64,000 nt of DNA from Veillonella montpellierensis DSM 17217. GTDB lineage: Bacteria > Bacillota > Negativicutes > Veillonellales > Veillonellaceae. A program made the position numbers and the translations under genes. The stretch lies in assembly GCF_000426745.1 (NCBI RefSeq), contig NZ_AUFY01000007.1:1-64000 (forward strand), in the 5' to 3' direction. The notes beneath the pieces were generated by a model. That model was given only the letters and a program-made list of their open reading frames with translations, made no database searches and had not been told where the DNA came from. Of this stretch, positions 33,817-43,496 are shown in pieces. Each line of letters opens with the position of its first letter. The first letter of the stretch is position 1.

Positions 33817-35313
33817 ATGCGTATTCAAATTGTTATGAAATTGTTAGGTTACTTAATATTGATATTTTCCGCATTACTCCTGGTTCCTTTTGGGTATAGT
33901 ATCATATTTGAAGTACCGTATCTATCATTTTTAATAACTGCTGTTTTGGCTGGTTGTATCGGTGGTTGTTTATATTATTATGGCATATCATCGAAAGCGT
34001 TTAGTTTGCGAGATGGGTTTTTAGTGGTAGGAGCCACATGGGTCATAACTTCGTTGCTGGGTGCACTTCCATTTCTGCTCAGTGGCATTATCGATACAGG
34101 AGTGAATGCACTATTTGAATCTGTATCGGGCATTACAGCTACAGGCGCCAGTATTATTAGTAATGTTGACGACCTACCAAAAACATTTGTGTTGTGGCGA
34201 AGTCTTCTCCATTGGATGGGGGGCATGGGGATTATTGTCCTCGTATTAGCATTTTTGAAAAATTTAGGAGCCGACTCGGCACATCTATTTAATGCAGAAG
34301 CGTCTGTGCCACGACCTGGTGTGGTGTTGCCGCGCATTCAGTCGATGGCTGGTAAATTATGGAGCATTTACGTATTTTTCTCAGTTATTTGTGCCATATT
34401 ACTGATGTTAGCAGGTTTGAGTGCATTTGATGCGGTTAATTTAGCCATGTCATTAGTATCAACAGGGGGATTTGCCCCCAATCAAAATGGTGCATTTTTA
34501 TATACCGATAATTATCTAGTTCGCTATATTTTCATCATATTTATGGTGTTAGCTGGAGGTAATTTTACCGTTTACTATAGTGTTTTGAAAAAAGGAATTA
34601 AGGCGGTTTGGAATGACTTTGAGTATAAAATGTATCTTCTTATTTTATCGTTGAGCATTTCCGTTATATTTATATCAGTATATTTTCAAACGAATAGTAC
34701 TTTATTCCGCGCCGTGAATGACTCGGTTTTTACACTCATATCGATGCAAACGGGATCTGGTTTTGCCGTAGTTGATTATGATAAGTGGCCACCGTTAGCG
34801 CAAACTATGTTATTGTTGTCTACATTTTTTGGCGGTTGTAGTGGTTCCACAACGGGGGGCATGAAAATTATTCGCATTATACTCCTCTTTAAAAGTGGCA
34901 TTCTGTATTTGCGAAAAGCAATCCATCCGGATATGGTCCAAACGATTCGTGTGAATGGTAAACCCATGCCCGAAAAGTGGTTGGCTATGACCCATCAATT
35001 CTTTTTTCTTTATTTATGGGTATTTGCATTATCGATATTAGGCATGACGGCTACGGGGATTTCTGTAGGTGAGTCTATTCAATGCGTAGCCGGACTATTA
35101 GGTAATGTGGGTCTTGCCTTTGGCGAGTTTGGGCCTACCGATTCCTTTGAAAGTTTGTCAGGTGTCGCTAAATGCATAGGCATTGTTGATATGCTCCTAG
35201 GGCGTTTAGAATTATTTACATTTTTTGTTATGTTTCACCCTACATTTTGGGAAGGATATTTTACGAAAACGCGGACACAACGGTATAAAGTGGTTTGGAA
35301 ACGACGTCATTAA
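33817..35313 (+). CDS. trkH: Trk potassium uptake protein TrkH
   Basis: This 498-aa membrane protein forms the K+ channel of the Trk system. Four pore-loop repeats are visible (for example SGITATGASI, STGGFAPN, QTGSGFAVVDY, LGNVGLAFGEFGPT), giving selectivity-filter glycines. ATG 33817 is preferred to GTG 33805, although neither has a good ribosome site; coupling to trkA is likely. The length is near 483-500 for the family. Confidence 0.95.
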   Translation: MRIQIVMKLLGYLILIFSALLLVPFGYSIIFEVPYLSFLITAVLAGCIGGCLYYYGISSKAFSLRDGFLVVGATWVITSLLGALPFLLSGIIDTGVNALFESVSGITATGASIISNVDDLPKTFVLWRSLLHWMGGMGIIVLVLAFLKNLGADSAHLFNAEASVPRPGVVLPRIQSMAGKLWSIYVFFSVICAILLMLAGLSAFDAVNLAMSLVSTGGFAPNQNGAFLYTDNYLVRYIFIIFMVLAGGNFTVYYSVLKKGIKAVWNDFEYKMYLLILSLSISVIFISVYFQTNSTLFRAVNDSVFTLISMQTGSGFAVVDYDKWPPLAQTMLLLSTFFGGCSGSTTGGMKIIRIILLFKSGILYLRKAIHPDMVQTIRVNGKPMPEKWLAMTHQFFFLYLWVFALSILGMTATGISVGESIQCVAGLLGNVGLAFGEFGPTDSFESLSGVAKCIGIVDMLLGRLELFTFFVMFHPTFWEGYFTKTRTQRYKVVWKRRH

Positions 35314-35407
35314 TGGGCTATCTTCAATGATGATTGTTTGCCATCACCGATGACTTTCATTAGGGGAAAGCATGTGATTGGTTTGTGGGTGGAAATATTG
35401 ATGAGAG

Positions 35408-36025
35408 GTGATTTCTATCATTTCTATTGTGAAACGTCCATTAGGACTATATAAAGCGAATTGTTATGTACTCAAAAAAGGATCTGTATCGATTATTATT
35501 GATCCTGGCTTTCATGGGGAACAGATTAAAGCAATGGTAGGCGATACGACACCACTAGCAGTGTTATTAACACATGGCCATTGTGATCATATAGCCGCAT
35601 TAGATGATATATGTGAGTATTATCAGATTCCAGCCTATTTGCATAAGCGCGATCATGAATTGTTGCACGTGATTAGACGGCGCCCATCAGCGTATAAAAA
35701 ATTGATTACTACGGCTTGTAAGGAGCTTGATAAGGGAGAGTTAGTCATAGGACCGTTTCATTTTTTCATACATGAAACACCTGGACATAGTGCAGGATCT
35801 GTGATGATTGAAATCGAAGGGTACTTATTTACAGGGGATACTATATTTCGTAATCAGATAGGTAATTTTGATAATTACAATGGAAATCAAAAAGAACTGA
35901 AAAGTACACTACAACGTGTGCTGGATTGGGATGATAGACTTTGTATTTTACCAGGCCATTCAGAAAATAGTGTGCTAGGAGAGGAGAAAAAAAACATTAA
36001 AAATTTTGTTGACAAAACACCTTAA
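35408..36025 (+). CDS. Metallo-beta-lactamase-fold hydrolase (glyoxalase II-like)
   Basis: This 205-aa cytoplasmic hydrolase has the metal-binding motifs THGHCDH (HxHxDH), the fourth His in ETPGHSAGS, the bridging Asp in FTGDTIF and the last His in ILPGHSE. The set is glyoxalase II/YcbL-like, but the substrate cannot be inferred. Start GTG 35408 is the first codon of the frame with GAGAG directly before it, which is rather close; GTG 35429 is an alternative. The last codons overlap the tRNA operon promoter. Confidence 0.85.
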   Translation: MISIISIVKRPLGLYKANCYVLKKGSVSIIIDPGFHGEQIKAMVGDTTPLAVLLTHGHCDHIAALDDICEYYQIPAYLHKRDHELLHVIRRRPSAYKKLITTACKELDKGELVIGPFHFFIHETPGHSAGSVMIEIEGYLFTGDTIFRNQIGNFDNYNGNQKELKSTLQRVLDWDDRLCILPGHSENSVLGEEKKNIKNFVDKTP

Positions 36026-36037
36026 ACCATATATACT
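36009..36037 (+). promoter_or_regulatory. Promoter of the five-tRNA operon
   Basis: TTGACA (36009-36014) and TATACT (36032-36037) are 17 bp apart. The -35 lies inside the 3' end of the preceding hydrolase gene. Confidence 0.85.
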
Positions 36038-36081
36038 TACAGAGTACCACTTAGCTGACAGCTAGGCGGTAATAAGTAAGT

Positions 36082-36157
36082 GGCCCCGTGGTGTAGCGGT
36101 TAACATGTCGCCCTGTCACGGCGAAGATCGTCAGTTCAAATCTGATCGGGGTCGCCA
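36082..36157 (+). tRNA. tRNA-Asp (anticodon GTC)
   Basis: Acceptor GGCCCCG/CGGGGTC, anticodon loop CTGTCAC (GTC), T loop GTTCAAATC, CCA encoded. First gene of the operon. Confidence 0.97.
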
Positions 36158-36160
36158 AGT

Positions 36161-36237
<77 letters not shown>

Positions 36238-36244
36238 TGTATAT

Positions 36245-36319
36245 GCGGGAATAGCTCAGTGGTAGAGCACCGCCTTGCCAAGGCGGGGGTCGCGAGTTCG
36301 AATCTCGTTTCCCGCTCCA
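36245..36319 (+). tRNA. tRNA-Gly (anticodon GCC)
   Basis: Acceptor GCGGGAA/TTCCCGC, anticodon loop TTGCCAA (GCC), T loop GTTCGAATC, CCA encoded. Confidence 0.97.
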
Positions 36320-36326
36320 ATAATGT

Positions 36327-36401
<75 letters not shown>

Positions 36402-36435
36402 CATTCAAATAAAAACTATACCGCTCAATACCCAT

Positions 36436-36524
36436 GCCGGGGTGGCGGAACAGGCAGACGCAACGGACTTAAAATCCGTCGATTGGAGACAATCGTACCG
36501 GTTCGATTCCGGTCCTCGGCACCA
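36436..36524 (+). tRNA. tRNA-Leu (anticodon TAA)
   Basis: Class II tRNA with acceptor GCCGGGG/CCTCGGC, anticodon loop CTTAAAA (TAA), a long variable arm, T loop GTTCGATTC, and CCA encoded. Last gene of the operon. Confidence 0.97.
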
Positions 36525-36528
36525 TGTA

Positions 36529-36557
36529 TAGACTAACAAAAGTTAGTCTATTTTTTT
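36529..36557 (+). terminator. Terminator of the tRNA operon
   Basis: TAGACTAAC-AAAA-GTTAGTCTA plus seven T. Confidence 0.92.
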
Positions 36558-36754
36558 ATCATTATTAAATGGTAGAATTCTTTTAACATGTAAAATAATT
36601 AATCGTTCCTATGAGGACAGCACTGATTAGTTGTATACTAGAATAGTAAAGTAGCTCAATGTGCATTATATACAAAAAGCGATTATAGGGCTAACTGCTA
36701 ATCTATTGTAATTGTAGAGTATCAGTGTAGTTAATAGATTAGAAAGGCATCATT

Positions 36755-37189
36755 ATGAAAGAACCCTTACTTATTAGCGCGTGTCTATATGGTATTGCTT
36801 GCCGTTATGATGGAAAGGATAATCGGATTTCCCATATAGAGTTATTGCAACAGCGATATACATTGATACCTTGTTGTCCTGAAGTGATGGGCGGATTGCC
36901 TACACCTAGAACGCCAGCTGAGAGAAGGGGTAGAGATGTTATTACTCGTAAGGGCGTAGTAGTCACTAGAGAATTTCAAAAAGGCGTTTGTCAGTCGGTA
37001 CAATTAGCTAAACAATATGGCTGCAAAGTAGCACTTTTGAAAGCGAATAGTCCAAGTTGTGGATGCGGTTTTATTTATGATGGTACTTTCACACATACTT
37101 TAATCGCTGGTGATGGCATATTAACAGAAGCACTAAAAGATGAAGGAATTCATGTATTTACAGAAAAAGAAATTGAAAAACTATTATAA
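36755..37189 (+). CDS. DUF523 protein (YbbK-like)
   Basis: This 144-aa protein is the DUF523 domain alone. Conserved cysteines cluster in SACLYGIACRYDG, IPCCPEVMGGLPTPR and ANSPSCGCGFIYDG, which suggests a metal or Fe-S site, but no activity is established for the family. GAAAGG precedes the ATG. It stands alone between the tRNA operon and a GNAT gene. Confidence 0.85.
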   Translation: MKEPLLISACLYGIACRYDGKDNRISHIELLQQRYTLIPCCPEVMGGLPTPRTPAERRGRDVITRKGVVVTREFQKGVCQSVQLAKQYGCKVALLKANSPSCGCGFIYDGTFTHTLIAGDGILTEALKDEGIHVFTEKEIEKLL

Positions 37190-37350
37190 ATATTCTTTGT
37201 AAAGCAGGAGTTTATAGTAGGAATGGAGAAATATTATATTATAGATTTATTTAATTATATGGTATGATGAATTTAGTAATAGATTCTATTATTAATATGG
37301 CTCCATATATAATTGTACATATGGGGAATGGTGTGATAGGAGGCATATGT

Positions 37351-37806
37351 ATGAATTTTGAATTACGAGATGGTCATGAACATTTAGAAGAAACTAAGCA
37401 ATTGTTTACAGAATATGTTCGATCCCTAGGCGTAGGGTGTGATAGTAAAGAATTCAATGATTTAGGCGATAAGTATAAATCTGAAAGAGAACGACTCTAT
37501 ATCGCTTATATGGATGGAAAGCCTGCTGGTTGCGTAGCAATTCGAAAAATTGATGCAGCACATGCTGAAATGAAACGTTTGTTTGTACGACCAGAGTTTA
37601 GAAGAACAGGGTTAGGCATGAGTTTGGCTAAAATTGTCGTAGAAGAAGCTAAAGAGTTAGGCTACAAAGAATTGTTACTGGATAGCTTGCCTAGTATGGA
37701 AAGTGCGGTAGAACTGTATAATGCATTAGGTTTTAAGAAAAATGTAGATAAATTAAGCCCTCAAAAAGTGACAACTGTTGTACACCTTCGCTTACCATTG
37801 GTATAA
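37351..37806 (+). CDS. GNAT-family N-acetyltransferase
   Basis: This 151-aa acetyltransferase has the acetyl-CoA site motif A, RRTGLGMSLAKIVVEEAKELGYKELLLDSL, preceded by MKRLFVRPEF. AGGAGG (37338-37343) at 7 nt fixes ATG 37351; the frame is open back to 37264, but that start has no ribosome site. The substrate is unknown. A terminator-like hairpin follows at 37850-37906. Confidence 0.88.
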   Translation: MNFELRDGHEHLEETKQLFTEYVRSLGVGCDSKEFNDLGDKYKSERERLYIAYMDGKPAGCVAIRKIDAAHAEMKRLFVRPEFRRTGLGMSLAKIVVEEAKELGYKELLLDSLPSMESAVELYNALGFKKNVDKLSPQKVTTVVHLRLPLV

Positions 37807-37849
37807 TAGCGTATTAGTTACTATCTACTTATTAACCGCATATACTATA

Positions 37850-37906
37850 AAAGCGTATACCTTGTACATAGGGTTTCCTATGCATAATAGGGTATATGCT
37901 TTTTAT
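37850..37906 (+). terminator. Terminator after the GNAT gene
   Basis: AAAGCGTATACC and GGTATATGCTTT form an outer stem, with CATAGG-GTTT-CCTATG inside; TTTT follows. Confidence 0.7.
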
Positions 37907-37928
37907 TGCACGATTCGCTGAATGTGGG

Positions 37929-38012
37929 TTATAGGACAAAACGTGTTGTTTTGATTGCCGATAGAGCTAGGAAATACCTAGCTCTATCGGCATTTTATCT
38001 TTTTAGTGATTT
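37929..38012. repeat. Dispersed hairpin repeat, copy A (also acts as terminator)
   Basis: The segment starting TATAGGACAAAACG and ending CGGCATTTTATCTTTTTAGTGA recurs in diverged form at 61412-61493. In this copy TGCCGATAGAGCTAGG and CCTAGCTCTATCGGCA (37956-37992) form a perfect 16-bp stem with T-rich flanks, fit to terminate the convergent GNAT and sulfatase-fold genes. Confidence 0.7.
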
Positions 38013-38032
38013 ACATGTAATGGAATTGTTAG

Positions 38033-39850
38033 TTAATTAGGATCATTGGTTAATGGTTGTGTTCCTAATAAGGTAGTTAGATTATATAGATTAAATCGAT
38101 ACGATGGATCTGAAAAATCTCGTGTTTTATCATAATGATCACTTGGAGCATGTAATATACCTACTAATGCATCATAGAGCAAATCATTTGTGAAGTATTC
38201 ATGTTGATGTGCATTCAATGCAGCGATTGTATTCGGATAGTTTGCTCGATAAGCCGGTGATAAATACATCCAGAATGGAATCCGTACCATTGTAAAGTCG
38301 AAATTATCTGGATTATGGGATTTATCTACACTTTCACCATGATCCGAAAAATAAATCATCGCTTGTAGGTTCAAATTGTTTTGTGCATAAGTATAGATGC
38401 TTTGTAATAACCAGTCTGTATATAGTTGGCTATTAGCATAGGCTTCTAAGCCTTCTGGGACAGGCCCTTTTTTCCATTTGCTAAATTCTGATGGATAGCG
38501 ATCATTATAGTAAATGTGACTGCCCATAATATGAATTACAATAAAGTTGTTTTTAGTAGGATCTACTTCCTTTAATAAAGGTAATAAATAACCATCATAG
38601 CGATCAGAAAAAGCATAGGATTCATGAGCCCATTTTGCAGTATCCGATGTTTTAGCAATTAATGAAATAGCTGTATCATATTCGCCGTATACACCTTGGT
38701 TACTAAACCAGGTTGTAGTGTAACCAGCTTTTTTAGCCACATCTAAAATGCTAACAGATTCTAAGAATGGTTTATCATCGTATTGGTTGCGTTCAGTTAA
38801 TGCTCTTTCTAAACTTGGTACTGTTTGAGGATATGATGAGTAAGCTTTGTCAAAAAATGTAAAATTAGGATTATGACTCATTTCACTTTGCCAAGGTGTA
38901 TCTTCGTAAGGGAAGTTTGGATTATAGACTTTCATATAATCACGAGAACCAGATTCGCCGATGACTAGAATGACTGTGCCAGGCACTGTTTGTGCAGCAG
39001 TGGTTTTAGTGCTTAATTGGAATGAATCAAAAATCTGATGATGGTTCGTGTTATATTGTTGCATTTGTTTTACATAATCGATTACTTGACCCCAATTAGA
39101 AATAATGCATGTCTTAGGGAACAAGAAGATAGGTGCACAAATAATAAATAGTACACTGAGAATAGTTGCTATCGCAGTACGGATAGGCCGTGTGGTATGT
39201 AAATCGACAATGTGTATCACTTGTTTATGACACCAGTATAAGAATAGAAGGTAGACGATTTGAAATATACCAATGCCGACTAAACCTAATATACCTGCTG
39301 TATTTTTTAAGAATCCCCAGGCTTCTTCAGGGTTGGTCATATATAGAGCCATTAAACTGGCAGGTGTTAAGCAATGCCAAGTAGACACGTAATAGCCAAT
39401 TTGAAGTAAAGGAATTTCTGATAATATAAGACTGATAATTGCAAATATAGCAGCAATGATACGCGGATAGCGTTGAGGAATAGTGAAAATATATTGTAAT
39501 AAAAACATACCAATAAAGAGAACTAAGCCAAAGAGAAAATCATTGGCAAATTCATAAAAATACAAGGGCTTAATATAGGACCAATGAAAGAGAACAGGAA
39601 ACGTAACACCCCAAAGAATAGCCACAATTCCATGACCTATAAAGGAACGATGTAATAGTGTGTGACCAAGAAAATATTGAAATAAAAACAAGCCTACAAT
39701 AGTTGGTACGGCTAGAATAGTAATATCTTCTACGTCTAACCCTAGTGTGATAGGAGTATAAATGATTGTTAATATACAGTAAATAATAATACCGATAACT
39801 CCATACCCGAATAATGGGTTATGACGCAGTTGCCTTAATATGTTCGACAT
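38033..39850 (-). CDS. Sulfatase-fold phosphoethanolamine transferase (EptA/CptA-like)
   Basis: This 605-aa inner-membrane enzyme has about five N-terminal helices (within 1-235) and a periplasmic alkaline-phosphatase-type domain. Motifs are VIGESGSRDY (GE metal ligand), the nucleophile region YPQTVPSLERAL with Thr, IHIMGSHIYYNDRYP, and YFSDHGES (DHGE metal ligands). Such enzymes add phosphoethanolamine to lipid A, core sugars or other envelope glycans and can confer polymyxin resistance. It fits a diderm. Start ATG 39850 has AAAGG about 10 nt upstream; earlier ATGs lack one. It is transcribed against its neighbours and stands alone. Confidence 0.82.
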   Translation of the reverse strand: MSNILRQLRHNPLFGYGVIGIIIYCILTIIYTPITLGLDVEDITILAVPTIVGLFLFQYFLGHTLLHRSFIGHGIVAILWGVTFPVLFHWSYIKPLYFYEFANDFLFGLVLFIGMFLLQYIFTIPQRYPRIIAAIFAIISLILSEIPLLQIGYYVSTWHCLTPASLMALYMTNPEEAWGFLKNTAGILGLVGIGIFQIVYLLFLYWCHKQVIHIVDLHTTRPIRTAIATILSVLFIICAPIFLFPKTCIISNWGQVIDYVKQMQQYNTNHHQIFDSFQLSTKTTAAQTVPGTVILVIGESGSRDYMKVYNPNFPYEDTPWQSEMSHNPNFTFFDKAYSSYPQTVPSLERALTERNQYDDKPFLESVSILDVAKKAGYTTTWFSNQGVYGEYDTAISLIAKTSDTAKWAHESYAFSDRYDGYLLPLLKEVDPTKNNFIVIHIMGSHIYYNDRYPSEFSKWKKGPVPEGLEAYANSQLYTDWLLQSIYTYAQNNLNLQAMIYFSDHGESVDKSHNPDNFDFTMVRIPFWMYLSPAYRANYPNTIAALNAHQHEYFTNDLLYDALVGILHAPSDHYDKTRDFSDPSYRFNLYNLTTLLGTQPLTNDPN

Positions 39851-40056
39851 AATAGGACGCCTTTCTTTCATAACTAAAACAGAAATATTGTGTAGAGATT
39901 TGATATATATTTTCACTATATTTAAAGATAGCAGATGAAATAAAAAAAAACAATATGGGGAGCATTATTTATACTACTAGAGTTTTCTAGTAAATTACTT
40001 TATAATTAGATAGAATGTATAGAATATATGTGATATATGAGTTGGCGTAGGAGCGT

Positions 40057-40815
40057 ATGAGTGATTATAGTTATAAATTAGATGTTTTTGAAGGCCCGTT
40101 AGAATTATTGTTACACCTTATTGAAAAACATAAAATTGAAATTTGTGATATTCCTATCGTAGAAATTACATCTCAGTATATATCGTACTTAGATAATTGG
40201 AATCACTTTGACATTGACTATAGTAGTGAATTTCTTGTTATGGCGTCCACTTTATTACAAATTAAATCGCGCATGCTATTACCTAAACTAGTCACTACTT
40301 GTGAAGAAGAGGACCCTCGAGATGAATTAGTATCACGATTAGTTGAATTTAAGCATATTAAGGAATTAACGGCTTTCTTAATCGATAAAAGTGACAGATA
40401 TGGCTATTCTTTTACGCGTCCTGAAGAAGTAAGTGTTATTGGCAAAGATAAAGTGTATCGATTAGAACTAGCACATTTATACGAATTGTTTACGGCAGCG
40501 TATACAAGAAAACCAGAAGTGGTAGAGGCCTCTCCCAAAGTGCACGTAGAAAAAGAAGCGCTGAGCCTTGATGAAATGATGCAATTAGTTAGGATGCGAG
40601 TTCAACAAGAAGAAGAGATACTATTTTCTATACTTTTACAAGAGGCCAACTCACGTAGTGAAATGGTTACTATATTTTTAGCCATATTAGAGTTACTTAG
40701 GCAGCACCATATAACATTGTATAGTGATGAGAAAGACCAAGATAGTATATTCATTCGAGCAGTAGATGATAAGGAGTTAGATAATGAGCACCATGATGAA
40801 AGACGAAGAAATTAA
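40057..40815 (+). CDS. scpA: Segregation and condensation protein A
   Basis: This 252-aa kleisin bridges SMC heads in the chromosome condensin. The N-terminal KLDVFEGPLELLLHLIEKHKIEICDIPI and the C-terminal winged-helix segment are typical. It overlaps scpB by 32 bp. The start follows GTAGGAG. Confidence 0.95.
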   Translation: MSDYSYKLDVFEGPLELLLHLIEKHKIEICDIPIVEITSQYISYLDNWNHFDIDYSSEFLVMASTLLQIKSRMLLPKLVTTCEEEDPRDELVSRLVEFKHIKELTAFLIDKSDRYGYSFTRPEEVSVIGKDKVYRLELAHLYELFTAAYTRKPEVVEASPKVHVEKEALSLDEMMQLVRMRVQQEEEILFSILLQEANSRSEMVTIFLAILELLRQHHITLYSDEKDQDSIFIRAVDDKELDNEHHDERRRN

Positions 40816-41332
40816 AAGTGCTTATATAGAAGGCGTATTGTTTTCGGCAGCTAAGCCTATATCATTAGACATGTTAGCAGATATATTTTCTTGTTCTTTA
40901 GATGATATAAAAGAGAAAGTGCAAGTGCTATCTGAGGAGCTAATAGCGGCTGATCGAGGGCTTAGAATTAGAATATCTGGAGCAGGTGTGGAACTAATTA
41001 GTGCCAGTGCATGTCACAAATACATTAATAAAATTAGAAAGAAAGAAGATACCTTATCATCAGCAGCTGTTGAAACGTTAGCGATTGTAGCATTTAAGCA
41101 ACCTGTTACAAAAGCAGATATTGAAGAAATTCGCGGAGTAAATAGTGAAAAAGTGATTAAACAATTAGTATCACGACAACTTATAGCAGAGTTGGGACAC
41201 AAAGATACAATAGGGCGACCTATATTATATGGCACTACAGATGAATTCCTGCGCAGTGTGGGAATTTCTTCATTAGATGATTTACAGGAAGAAATGGCTG
41301 AGATTGTAACTAAACATACAAAGGATACATAG
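40784..41332 (+). CDS. scpB: Segregation and condensation protein B
   Basis: This 182-aa protein has two winged-helix domains (IEGVLFSAAKPISLDMLADIF; LSSAAVETLAIVAFKQPVTKADIEEIRG; IGRPILYGTTDEFL). AAGGAG at 40771-40776 supports ATG 40784 inside scpA. It works with ScpA and SMC. Confidence 0.95.
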   Translation: MSTMMKDEEIKSAYIEGVLFSAAKPISLDMLADIFSCSLDDIKEKVQVLSEELIAADRGLRIRISGAGVELISASACHKYINKIRKKEDTLSSAAVETLAIVAFKQPVTKADIEEIRGVNSEKVIKQLVSRQLIAELGHKDTIGRPILYGTTDEFLRSVGISSLDDLQEEMAEIVTKHTKDT

Positions 41333-41356
41333 AATTTGAAAGGATTATGGATCGAC

Positions 41357-42088
41357 ATGGAACGATTACAAAAATTTATTGCTAGTTGTGGCATCGCTTC
41401 TAGACGGAAAGCGGAAGAATTGATTAAAGAAGGCCACGTTCAAGTTAATGGTAAGTATATAACTGAATTGGGTGTGAAAATTAATCCTGCCCGTGATCGT
41501 GTGAAAGTAGATGGTAAATTATTAGCTACAGAACCATTTGTATATTATTTATTTAATAAACCGAAAGGGGTTATTACTTCTGTTGGTGACCCAGAAGGGC
41601 GCACGACTGTTATGGATTATATGAAAGGATGTCGTTTTCGGATTTATCCAATCGGACGACTGGATTATAATACAGAGGGATTATTACTTCTTACTAATGA
41701 TGGACAGTTAGCGCAAGAGTTAACACATCCGTCGAAAGGAGTAGAAAAAACATATGAAGTTAAAGTGAAAGGGCCTATGACAGATGAGCATATATTGATG
41801 TTGAGTCAAGGTATTCCTTTAGAAGAAGGCATGACATCGCCGGCGGTTGTGACAGATATGGGCTATGATGCACGGCGGAATATAACAGAAATTTTGATTA
41901 CCATTCATGAGGGACGTAATCGACAAGTTCGTCGTATGTTTGAGCATTTTGGCTATAAGATACATAATTTAAAAAGGACCATGTATGCAGGCTTGACTTT
42001 ATCTGGCGTGAAACGTGGATCTTTTAGAGAATTGACAGACACGGAAGTGCGCTTATTAAAACAGAATGGAACGGTGTTAGACCTATGA
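41357..42088 (+). CDS. rluB: 23S rRNA pseudouridine synthase, RluB/RsuA family
   Basis: This 243-aa enzyme has an N-terminal S4 domain (LQKFIASCGIASRRKAEELI) and a pseudouridine synthase core with the catalytic Asp in PIGRLDYNTEGLLLLTNDG. ATG 41357 agrees with relatives; the upstream TTG 41336 is nearer to AAAGGA, so the start is uncertain. It overlaps the next gene by 4 bp (ATGA). Confidence 0.93.
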   Translation: MERLQKFIASCGIASRRKAEELIKEGHVQVNGKYITELGVKINPARDRVKVDGKLLATEPFVYYLFNKPKGVITSVGDPEGRTTVMDYMKGCRFRIYPIGRLDYNTEGLLLLTNDGQLAQELTHPSKGVEKTYEVKVKGPMTDEHILMLSQGIPLEEGMTSPAVVTDMGYDARRNITEILITIHEGRNRQVRRMFEHFGYKIHNLKRTMYAGLTLSGVKRGSFRELTDTEVRLLKQNGTVLDL

Positions 42089-43332
42089 AACGTGTCGTTG
42101 TAATTGGTGGTGGCGCTGCAGGTTTAATGGCGGCGGCTATTGCTGCCCGTGAAGGTGCACTTGTTCATGTGATAGAAAAAATGAATAAAGTGGGCATGAA
42201 AATGGGAATCACAGGAAAAGGCCGTTGCAATATTACGAATGCCGCTCCTATGAGTGAATTTATAAAACATACGCCAGGTAATGGTAAATTTTTATATGGT
42301 GCTTATGAGCGATTTACAAATCAAGATTTATTGGATTTATTGCATAGTTGGAGCTTAGTAACGAAAGTTGAACGGGGTGGCCGCGTGTTTCCCGTTAGCG
42401 ATTCTGCTATTGAAGTGCGCAATATGTTTATGAAAGTGTTGCGACAATATGGTGCTCATGTGCATTTGGGAGAACGGGCTACGTCTATTAAAGTAGAAAA
42501 TAATAGGGTAGTAGGCGTTATAACAGATCGTGACACATATTACTGTGATGCGGCGATTATAGCGACGGGTGGAAAATCCTATCCGCTAACAGGTTCTACG
42601 GGAGATGGATATGCTATGGCTAATGCTGTAGGGCATAGCGTAACACCGCTACGACCATCATTAGTACCCATTGAGATAGAAGAATCATGGGTTCGCACTG
42701 TTATGGGACTTAGTCTTCGCAATGTGGAAGTATCTGTCATAGGAAAAGGTAAAGTACAAGCCAAACAATTTGGAGAAATGATGTTTACTCATTTTGGCGT
42801 TACGGGTCCTATTATATTGTCATTGAGCCATACAATTGGTAAATTAGATAAAAAACACATACAGCCCATCTATTTGGAGATTAATTTAAAACCAGCTCTT
42901 TCAGCAGATGTATTGGATAAACGATTACAAAAAGATTTTTCCCTATATTCAAAGAAACAATTGGTAAATGGTATGAAAGATATATTGCCAAGTCATTTAA
43001 TCCCTATTGTCATATCGTTAGCAGGACTAGATGAACGTAAGTTCATTAATCAAATCACAAAAGAAGAGCGGTTGACCTTAGTTCGTGTGTTACAGCATAT
43101 GCGAATTACTTTTAAAAAGATGCGTCCCATTGAGGAGGCTATTGTAACGGCTGGTGGATTATCCTTAAAAGAGTTTAATCCTAAGACGATGGAGTCTAAG
43201 TTGGTCACAGGATTGTATGGTGCTGGTGAAGTACTCGATATTGATGCTTTCACAGGCGGTTATAATTTACAAGCCGCTTTTTCTACCGCCTATGTAGCAG
43301 CTATGCATATTACGCATGGGGATGCAATGTGA
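42085..43332 (+). CDS. HI0933-type NAD(P)/FAD-dependent oxidoreductase (YhiN-like)
   Basis: This 415-aa flavoprotein has an N-terminal Rossmann site, VVIGGGAAGLMAAAIAAREGA, then GKGRCNITN, IIATGGKSYPLTGSTGDGYAMA and the C-terminal FAD motif ETVTAGG-like VTAGGLSLKEFNPKTMESK plus GLYGAGEVLDIDAFTGGYNLQ. The family's physiological reaction is uncertain (aminoacetone oxidase-like is one annotation). It overlaps rluB by 4 bp. Confidence 0.9.
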   Translation: MKRVVVIGGGAAGLMAAAIAAREGALVHVIEKMNKVGMKMGITGKGRCNITNAAPMSEFIKHTPGNGKFLYGAYERFTNQDLLDLLHSWSLVTKVERGGRVFPVSDSAIEVRNMFMKVLRQYGAHVHLGERATSIKVENNRVVGVITDRDTYYCDAAIIATGGKSYPLTGSTGDGYAMANAVGHSVTPLRPSLVPIEIEESWVRTVMGLSLRNVEVSVIGKGKVQAKQFGEMMFTHFGVTGPIILSLSHTIGKLDKKHIQPIYLEINLKPALSADVLDKRLQKDFSLYSKKQLVNGMKDILPSHLIPIVISLAGLDERKFINQITKEERLTLVRVLQHMRITFKKMRPIEEAIVTAGGLSLKEFNPKTMESKLVTGLYGAGEVLDIDAFTGGYNLQAAFSTAYVAAMHITHGDAM

Positions 43333-43366
43333 GAACTAACTATGTTCAGCGTATGAGAAACTTTTA

Positions 43367-43411
43367 TGATGTAGGATGTGCTTTTTTAAAAAGTACACAC
43401 TAGTACATCAT
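43367..43411 (+). terminator. Inverted repeat after the flavoprotein gene, terminator candidate
   Basis: ATGATGTA-3-TGTG pairs with CACA-3-TACATCAT around a T6/A-rich loop. No T run follows, so function is uncertain. Confidence 0.4.
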
Positions 43412-43496
43412 ATAGGTAGGACAGAGAAACTGTTGATTATACATACTTATAACACGATTAGTAGATTGCTATTTTTAGAAAGAAAGGACGTATGCA

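Noticed and set aside
35314-35407. Terminator after trkH
   Set aside because: Only weak complementary patches (GATGATTG, CATCACC) and no T run; not convincing.
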